From Liolophura sinensis (lineage: Eukaryota > Mollusca > Polyplacophora > Chitonida > Chitonidae), in contig NC_088300.1 of assembly GCF_032854445.1 (NCBI RefSeq), forward strand, positions 80,716,101 to 80,780,100: a stretch of 64,000 nucleotides of DNA, written 5' to 3'. How positions within the stretch are numbered: position 1 is the stretch's first letter; each line of letters opens with the position of its first letter. The notes beneath the pieces were generated by a model that saw only the letters and a program-made list of their open reading frames with translations, was not told the origin of the DNA and did not search any database. The translations under genes and the position numbers were made by a program. Below are positions 58,401 to 64,000 of the stretch, piece after piece.

Positions 58401-61400
58401 AACTCAGGTGCGAGGCTGCAGAACTCTGGTACTACTCCAATAAAATCATACAGAACGTTGTATAGCTCTACCGTAGTGTTAGCAAAGGTATAGAGCAATA
58501 TAGAGCTGAATACACCACTGATGGGGAGTTCAAGGTCGATAATCACAAGACACATTTCTCAAACAACCTACAACACCAGTTACCAAGAAAATATCGAACC
58601 ATGAAGGGGCGCTCCTCGTCAATAATCGCAAAACCCATTTTCAAAACAACCTACAACACCAGTTACCAAGAGAATATCGAAAAATGAAGGGGCGCTCCTA
58701 GTCAATAATCGCAATAACCTGCAAAACCAGTTACCAAGAGAATATCGAACCATGAAGGGTTGTTCCATGTCAATAATCGCAAAACCCATTTCAAAACAAC
58801 CTGCAACACCAGTTACCAAGAGAATATTGAACCATGAAGGGACGCTCCTAGTCAATAATCGCAAAACCCATTTTCAAAACAACCTACAACACCAGTTACC
58901 AAGAGAATATCGAAGCATGAAGGGGTGCTCCTAGTCAATAATCGCAAAACCCATTTCAAAACAACCTGCAACACGAGTTACCAAGAGAATATCGAACCAT
59001 GAAGGGTTGTTCCATGTCAATAATCGCAAAACCCATTTTCAAAACAACCTACAACACCAGTTACCAAGAGAATATCGAACCATGAAGGGTTGTTCCATGT
59101 CAATAATCGCAAAACCCATTTCAAAACAACCTGCAACACCAGTTACCAAGAGAATATCGAACCATGAAGGGGCGCTCCTAGTCAATAATCGCAAAAAACA
59201 TTTTCAAAACAACCTGCAACACGAGTTACCAAGAGAATATCGAACCATGAAGGGTCGCTCCTCGTCAATAATCGCAAAACCCATTTTCAAAACAACCTGC
59301 AACACCAGTTACCAAGAGAATATCGAACCATGAAGGGTTGTTCCATGTCAATAATCGCCAAACCCATTTTCAAAACAACCTACAACACCAGTTACCAAGA
59401 GAATATCGAACCATGAAGGGGCGCTCCTAGTCAATAATCGCGAAACCCATTTTCAAAACAACCTACAACACCAGTTACCAAGAGAATATCGAACAATGAA
59501 GGGGTGCTCCTAGTCAATAATCGCAAAACCCATTTCAAAACAACCTACAACACCAGTTACCAAGAGAATATCGAACAATGAAGGGGGGCTCATAGTCAAT
59601 AATCGTAAAACCCATTTTCAAAACCAACCTAAAACACAAGTTACCAAGAGAATATCGAACCATGAAGGGGCGCTCCTCGTCAATAATCGCAAAACCCATT
59701 TCAAAACAACCTACAACACCAGTTACCAAGAGAATATCGAACCATGAAGGGGCGCTCCTAGTCAATAATCGCAAAACCCATTTTCAAAACCAACCTAAAA
59801 CACAAGTTACCAAAGGGATATGTAAAAAAAATAATGTATAAATAGTAAGTAAAGCTGGTAACATATAAGAGAGACGCAGACATCATTTTTCATTCTTCTT
59901 ACAAACATCTTGCACTAAATTTTCTCGTGTTTCACTCGATGAAGCTACTGGGACAGCGTCATCAGACCCGGACTTAAATCAGTTTTATCAAGTCGATCAG
60001 ACAGGTGGACATAAGAATCCCTTCATGATTTCCTATATAAACACCCACACAAACTGTAACTAGACGACGCCGTTATGTCTGACATAACGTAGTTAAGGCG
60101 AGAACCGTTACAGAGGCTTGTTGCTTCATGATTTTATAGCAGAGCTGTAGAATGGCAGCCTTCACTCCTGACATGGCGTCTCACGTTTAGACAACTGTCC
60201 GAGAACGCTCTGCCTGAGAGTATAGCCCAGCCATAAACCTGCCATTCTAAGTACCGCTACATATGATATACTCACTATAGGCTGTAAGATACTTGTCGTT
60301 TTTGTACATTCATAAACGACTTTCTGAGCACATATCTGTGGAAATGTTTGGAGCTAAGCATTGCGCAATGTTTCATAGTCGATGTAACTGAAGTACCTCT
60401 GGATACGTGTCGTCGCTGATCAGTGGCTATATAGTGTACAAGAGCTGACCACATGACCACTTCCCTATTAACTACTGGCCATATTTTACCCTGGGTGAGA
60501 TGATGTTACTCGCCTTTCGAGGCATGAGATATCCATTATTGCTGTAGGTGTGATGACGGATGGATATAGACAAGCGCTTACTTGTGTTTTAATTTGCATA
60601 CAGACGGTATACAACATTTAATACTACATATATTAGGCCTAACTTTGATTTTTTAAAAACTTGTATTTTACATACTCCCGAGCTCTGCTCTTAATGCTGG
60701 CGCCAGGTTATAAGAGATATATTCTCGAATAGGGTGCACAACAACAATCAAATGAATAAATCTATTAAACATACACATTTCTTACTAAACTTAAATGGAT
60801 TTCTTATTAATTAACCTTTCAGTGTATAAACCAGTTTAACTCGTGTTCAGCTCTGCAAATTCCATTTACATTGGAATCTAACAGAACCTAAAGTCAACTT
60901 GAGCGGAATTAGAACACAATCTCACATTAGTATTTATGAGCCCCTGCTCCCGGGAGACGGACGTGTTTGATCACTGAGACAGCAACCAATTACAATACAT
61001 TTTTATATAGAGAGACCTTTGCTTACAAGTTAGAAGTTCAGCTTTCAACCTGTAATTTCAAACTAGAATAGGTAAACTAATTGTGCTTTGAAGTACAAGT
61101 TACATCTTGTAACTTCTAATTAAGGCTATCTATTATTAAAATTATATATGATGATGCAGAGTACAGCTTTTGAAAGCCCTTTATCATCATAAGGTTAGAC
61201 ATAAAGAGTATGTCACAATTTTACGTCGTGTTGCCCTATGAAGTAATAAGGCGATGTATACTATAGTACAGAGCTGTTACAATCAAGAGTGTAACGTGAA
61301 GGCTTGAAGCCTGGGTTTGGTTCATGGCACATTCGTTTTCTGTCTCTGGCATAAGCAGACGAGGAGAAAACTTAGTGATGATATTTGACAGCTCCCGTCT

Positions 61401-63984
61401 GTATAAACCATTGGCTCAGGAAATACAACCACAAAATTAATTTTTAGACTGCTCAGATTTCATAACTCGGACAATAAATCTGAGTGACGTGTGTGCCTAG
61501 AGTGATAACACTGTATTAGCAGACTGATCCGCATCCTGGGGAGGCGCTCTCTCCAAGCAGAGGGGTGGGCTTTGGGGTACGATTACTTCTGCCCCATAAC
61601 GGATCTCCCGTCACTGGGGACGTTTGATGGATCCCTAAATATATCTGTTATTCCTCTTAAATTAGTTGGAATGCCCTCCTTGTGTTATTACACAAATCTA
61701 ACAATGCTATTTAAATCTTTCCGCCCCAGTACTGTGAAATTTATAATGTTTGGAGAACGATAGCCCGTGGGGACCGCAGCCCCCTTAAAAACAACATTTC
61801 TCCTCCCTCTTGTGTATGGCTTTCAGATAAGGTCATTAATAAGAAGGAGTTATAGTGGTCTTACCCAAATACCGTCCACAAGTCCTGTTTAGATTACTCG
61901 GCCTCGCCACCTCAGCATTTTGCTTTATGAGATAGAACAACATAATGAGGTTGATTTATAGAGACTTGGGTCTTGCATTCAAACGCTTATTTTCCGATAA
62001 ACTGTATGTTCCGCTTAAAGCCACGAAATATCCTCACATAGGATGATGGGAATAGTGTACTTACATGGTTAGGTGTCAACAATCATAAACTGAAATCAAG
62101 GACTAGCTTACTGTCTAGTTACGGTCATCATCACTGAGTTTTTGTGACTGGTTGTTGACATTAGTGTCAGTTCACCTTTCACAAACCATTTATTGCCGAA
62201 GTCCGTGAAAACTGCTGATTTTATCATCTCGCTGCTTCATGCACTTCTCACAGTGATTAGGATGCTGATGTATGGACAGGAAGAGAGAAGTAAATGGGTG
62301 TCCTGTGACTCTTTACAACGGGTGTCCTGTGACTCTGTACAATGGGTGTCCTGTGACTCTGTACAATTGGTGTCCTGTGACTCTGTACAATGAGTATGAC
62401 ATTAACCTTTCGTGTACAGGACTATTCTACAAAGACATGTCTTGTAGGCAGTTCCCTGGAAAGTTAATGGCTTGAACCACACGAGGCGCTGAGATACTGT
62501 TCAGCTGTATGGCTTGGGGTAAAAGACTATTGGCCTCTAGCGAGATAAACGCAGTCCGGTGTATAGGGGATTATTAGCAGGTCCCGTTTAAACATTTGAT
62601 TATTTGATTGGTGCTTTACGCCGTACTCAAGAATATTCCACAGCATATCAGGCGCCGGGGTCAATGCGCCGTGCTAGCGTGCTGACCTCGGAGGCCACGG
62701 AGGCCTCAGCAGGCCTCATCACTCATCACTCAGTATATATATATCAGACAATCAGTATAGACGGTAATGTCTCAAATGGCGGATAAAACTTCCGATAAAG
62801 ACCCAATGGTTGATCCCGAACTTACGGAGCCGTAAAAGAGATATAGCGCTTTTCTTTTTTTTTAACTGTGTGTTGTTTATTTTTTCCATTTTTTCCACCT
62901 TCAGAGATTTTCTTTTTTTTTAAGTTTGACCACCGCCCCCCCCCCCCCACCCCCATCCGTTGAAAAAAAGAAAAACTCTCACAATAAGAGATCGATGAGA
63001 GTTTTTCTTTATTTATTTATTTGGGGGGGGGGGAGCAGACGAACAAAAGAATACCTCCCACAAAAGGATTTCGTGCCCCGACATAATAAGCCAATCGGAT
63101 TACGTTTTGCTTCGCACTTTTGTTGAAAGACTCATGGATGTGACACTGTCAGTAGATGATTATCTCTGGTCCCGAGACAACTAAGTCGGACCACCAGTTA
63201 ATCAGACAATGACAGTGTCACATACATAAGTGTTTCAATAAAAGCACGAAGCAAAACGTAATCCGATTAGCTTATTATGTCGGGTCCGATCTCTTTTTGT
63301 AAGGGTCTTTCTATTTTTTTCTTTTTTTCACTTAAAAACAAGAAAAACGCCTGCCCGATTTCTTTCCGTGGGAGTCTTTCTTTTTTCATCTGCTCCAAAA
63401 AAAAAATAAATAAAAAAAAATCCCACACGATCTATAAAACGCACAGTTGAAAAAAAAAGAAAACCGCCATGTCCCTTTTACGGCTCCATAGGAACTACTG
63501 ACAATATAAAGGTTACAATATGAAACCAGAAACCTTCTTCTTGAAGACATTCAACTCGCCTAAGCACGGTCTCGGTATATTTTAAAACTCAAACTATTTC
63601 CAGCAGCTACTTCAATTGATGGAGTTTTTAGCCGCCGCTAATGCTTTCTGTCTCACCACGGGGTTTTTATTTACATTGCATACCCTAAGTAGACACCAAA
63701 ATGACTCTCTTATCTTAGTTTATATATGATCACATCTTAAAAGCAATGGTTTTTCAATATGTCATAAATTATAGGCGTTACTCTTTTTCACGGAGGCGTC
63801 GCGTGTGCCTCTCACAGGAAATTGCGCATTAATATTAGCTGGCGATCTAGACAAGTAAAGTGGCCGTTGTGGCAGAGAGTTTATACGAGCTACTCAGAAT
63901 ACAGACCTCTTTTGTGGCCCGATCATAGGCGGCCTTCAGCTTGCCGGCTGTGAGATGGAATGGCGCCGTGTCTCCGGGCTGCAG
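48919..63984 (-). CDS. ACCS: ACC-synthase-like class I aminotransferase, 5' incomplete
   Basis: PLP-dependent fold-type I enzyme resembling animal 1-aminocyclopropane-1-carboxylate synthase-like proteins. The animal members' reaction is not settled, so no substrate is assigned. Seven exons in gene order encode FHLTAGKLKAAYDRA, the NPNNPLGDVY motif (cofactor contact), LHVLCDEIYALS (Asp and Tyr of the PLP site), FIWGFSK with the Schiff-base Lys followed by DFGLAGYRCG, ENVYFPTNRRRMKAHLDLC, FKGGMFIWVDM and EPGWFRLVF (carboxylate-binding Arg). All junction phases agree. 425 codons are visible, and about 150-200 N-terminal residues of the family lie beyond the right edge. The last exon adds about 160 unusual residues. 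Introns carry large repeat arrays. Confidence 0.85.
48925..48930 (-). terminator. Polyadenylation signal overlapping the ACCS-like stop
   Basis: AATAAA formed by the codons Asn-Lys three codons before the stop (TGG AAT AAA ACT TGA). The nearest alternative downstream on this strand was not found within about 100 bp. Confidence 0.45.
49440..49855 (-). other. ACCS-like intron
   Basis: Unique 416-bp intron with donor ACAG|GTAGGC and acceptor CTGTTCAG. No repeat. Confidence 0.7.
49856..50012 (-). CDS. ACCS-like exon with EPGWFRLVF
   Basis: 157 nt, phase 0 in and 1 out. It encodes YLGKNATFKEESELFEELIQ, NGVYCVPGRSMSCVEPGWFR and LVFTVTTDELTT. GWFR supplies the Arg that binds the substrate alpha-carboxylate in this fold. 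Confidence 0.92.
50013..50448 (-). other. ACCS-like intron, unique part
   Basis: AT-rich, no feature before the 42-bp array begins. Degenerate array-like sequence starts at about 50380. Confidence 0.55.
50449..54075. repeat. 42-bp minisatellite, about 86 copies, in an ACCS-like intron
   Basis: Units CCAAGTTCTACCTTGGTGTA plus CTTCCATTCCCTTTATGCCC and TT. The left edge (50449-50700) is degenerate. A block around 51870 (AAAGTTGTACCTTGATG) recurs exactly 1260 bp later at 53130 (30 units), showing higher-order duplication. Frames of 1222 codons (+) and 951 codons (-) exist only because the unit is 14 codons without stops. The array lies between two well-supported exons of the opposite-strand gene. 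Confidence 0.97.
54076..54457 (-). other. ACCS-like intron, no feature
   Basis: Unique sequence between the array and the next exon. Confidence 0.5.
54458..54600 (-). CDS. ACCS-like exon: small-domain helix and FIWVD
   Basis: 143 nt, completes Asp and encodes WRENVYFPTNRRRMKAHLDL, CKARLTTMGVPIHPFKGGMF and IWVDMQK, phase 1 in and 0 out (AAG|GTACAG). It matches the family pattern of a long helix, then a Gly-rich turn and FIWVD(L/M). Confidence 0.93.
54670..55400. repeat. Degenerate ~40-bp tandem repeat
   Basis: Recurring GTCATAAAGTAGGTCAGTGA plus AAATCCTGTACGAATACCT, with many substitutions and indels, fading to the right. Intronic and older looking than its neighbours. Confidence 0.75.
55508..56585 (-). 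repeat. 75-bp repeat = amplified exon end plus splice donor, about 14 copies
   Basis: On the - strand each unit reads YYQSVPMCVQVKLRGLITDK and then the donor AAAG|GTAAGG (some AAAG|GTCAGG), followed by a few codons (GKDII or GQVTT) leading into the next unit. The first unit is the genuine end of the ACCS-like exon at 56520-56661. Donors occur at 56520, 56445, 56370, 56295 and on down to about 55.55 kb. A TAG at 56241-56239 interrupts the frame in the fifth unit. Confidence 0.93.
56520..56661 (-). CDS. ACCS-like exon: DFGLAGYRCG to ITDK
   Basis: 142 nt from acceptor ATGACAG, phase 0 in and 1 out. It encodes DFGLAGYRCGLVYTSNQEVL, EYCKVVAYYQSVPMCVQVKL and RGLITDK. The preceding exon supplies the Schiff-base Lys. 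The end chosen (56520) gives ITDK-DWRENVYFP, matching the family. The three next donors in the repeat would add 25, 50 or 75 residues in frame. Confidence 0.9.
56662..57243 (-). other. ACCS-like intron
   Basis: 582 bp unique sequence. No exon or repeat is seen. Confidence 0.6.
57244..57379 (-). CDS. ACCS-like exon with catalytic Lys
   Basis: 136 nt, phase 2 in and 0 out. It encodes YELHVLCDEIYALSTTSESP, AFRSILSLKDTPDPDRVYFI and WGFSK. DEIY contains the PLP-pyridine Asp and the ring-hydroxyl Tyr. The final Lys (57246-57244) is the Schiff-base Lys, and the intron falls directly after it. Confidence 0.94.
57380..57516 (-). other. ACCS-like short intron
   Basis: 137 bp intron, donor AG|GTGTGT, acceptor CTTTCAG. 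Unique sequence. Confidence 0.75.
57517..57617 (-). CDS. ACCS-like exon with NPNNPLGDVY
   Basis: 101 nt, phase 0 in and 2 out. It encodes GKRVRGIVLINPNNPLGDVY followed by TEQQLRDILDFAA. NP-x-NP-x-G is the signature of class I/II aminotransferases. Confidence 0.94.
57618..58046 (-). other. ACCS-like intron, unique part
   Basis: No feature is seen. T-rich around 57718-57730. Confidence 0.5.
58047..58487. repeat. Fold-back pair (~85-bp arms) around a short spacer
   Basis: 58047-58131 and 58401-58487 are inverted copies (shared GAACGTTGTAT, GCTCTACCGTAGTGTTAGCA), about 85% identical by eye. Between them at 58190-58262 are three 23-bp repeats (CGGCGACCTCACCTTTATTC plus CTA). It could be a small non-autonomous transposon remnant. 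Confidence 0.65.
58520..59818. repeat. ~82-bp tandem repeat, about 15 copies
   Basis: Units AACCTACAACACCAGTTACC, AAGAGAATATCGAACCATGA, AGGGGCGCTCCTAGTCAATA and ATCGCAAAACCCATTTTCAA. One- or two-base indels (CATTTC versus CATTTTC) shift the frame between copies. Variants GGTTGTTCCATG and GGGGCGCTCCTAG alternate. Confidence 0.93.
59819..62290 (-). other. ACCS-like intron, unique sequence
   Basis: 2.5 kb with no exon of matching phase, repeat or RNA gene that I can support. Confidence 0.45.
62297..62392. repeat. 24-bp tandem repeat, 4 copies
   Basis: GGGTGTCCTGTGACTCTGTA plus CAAT, four times with single-base changes. Confidence 0.92.
62598..62715 (-). mobile_element. SINE copy with large internal deletion
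   Basis: Same family as 40303-40555. The tail side (GATTGGTGCTTTACGCCGTA, CTCAAGAATATTCCA) is joined directly to the head side (GTGCTAGCGTGCTGACCTCG, GAGGCCACGGAGGCC), the middle ~150 bp being absent. Confidence 0.75.
62828..63489. mobile_element. 0.66-kb palindromic (MITE-like) element
   Basis: It starts GGAGCCGTAAAAGAGATAT and ends with the inverted form (ATGTCCCTTTTACGGCTCC). Inner arms 63078-63152 and 63209-63283 are inverted copies (CCCGACATAATAAGC, ATCGGATTACGTTTTGCTTC, GTGACACTGTCA) around a 56-bp loop. Poly-T/A and poly-C/G runs lie between. No coding capacity. A target-site duplication was not identified with confidence. Confidence 0.75.
63490..63906 (-). other. ACCS-like intron
   Basis: Unique sequence up to the donor GAG|GTCTGT of the next exon. 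No feature. Confidence 0.55.
63907..63984 (-). CDS. ACCS-like exon near right edge
   Basis: 78 nt, phase 0/0, acceptor CATGTTGCAG. It encodes LQPGDTAPFHLTAGKLKAAY and then DRATKE. F-x-L-T-x-x-K-L is the family's sequence just before the NP-x-NP-x-G strand. The remaining N-terminal exons lie beyond the window. Confidence 0.85.
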
Positions 63985-64000
63985 CTGCAACATGAGATAA

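Noticed and set aside
1-64000. tRNA, rRNA or other RNA genes
   Set aside because: Apart from the tRNA-like heads of the SINE copies I could not identify any intact RNA gene by eye.

Overview
This is eukaryotic DNA, most likely from a mollusc or another lophotrochozoan. Small exons with GT-AG introns, very abundant minisatellites, tRNA-derived SINE copies of a type I associate (from memory) with molluscs, a solo LTR and fold-back elements all point that way. Nothing prokaryotic is present. Coding exons make up only a few percent of the window. Roughly a third is tandem repeat, and most long open frames (for example 27791-31762 and 50495-54163) are repeat artefacts.

Three genes are supported. 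(1) Troponin I, + strand, from before the left edge to the stop at 33863-33865. I place 17 exons: a Glu/Arg-rich exon (1368-1553), a block of seven phase-0/0 exons (2330-9193, 733 codons, including one of 500 codons), the conserved troponin I core (9853-33865), and inside the core two homologous alternative exons (11915-12041 and 19460-19580). Their phases make them strictly mutually exclusive. (2) A small unrecognised gene on the - strand (39376 down to 36932). Its only two firm exons flank about 19 copies of a ~101-bp repeat, and each copy looks like a symmetric 57-nt exon with its own splice sites. (3) An ACC-synthase-like class I aminotransferase (ACCS family), - strand, running off the right edge, with seven exons from 63984 down to 48919. 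In this gene a 75-bp piece covering an exon-intron boundary, donor included, has been amplified about 14-fold.

Layout: 1-35.2 kb troponin I and its 3' UTR; 35.2-36.9 kb convergent 3' ends; 36.9-39.4 kb gene 2; 39.4-48.9 kb intergenic, with SINEs, a solo LTR with target-site duplication, an inverted-terminus element and a 43-bp minisatellite carrying inverted arms; 48.9-64 kb ACCS-like gene with 42-bp, 75-bp and ~82-bp arrays and a 0.66-kb palindromic element in its introns.

The strongest theme is tandem repetition interacting with splicing. In genes 2 and 3 the amplified unit itself contains a splice donor (and in gene 2 an acceptor too), and the unit phase lets extra copies be spliced in without frameshift. 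In troponin I, arrays sit just behind the donors at 23177 and 27691, and another 5.8 kb of arrays separates the two alternative exons. Exon calls come from reading frame, splice consensus and remembered family sequences. No transcript or database evidence was available.
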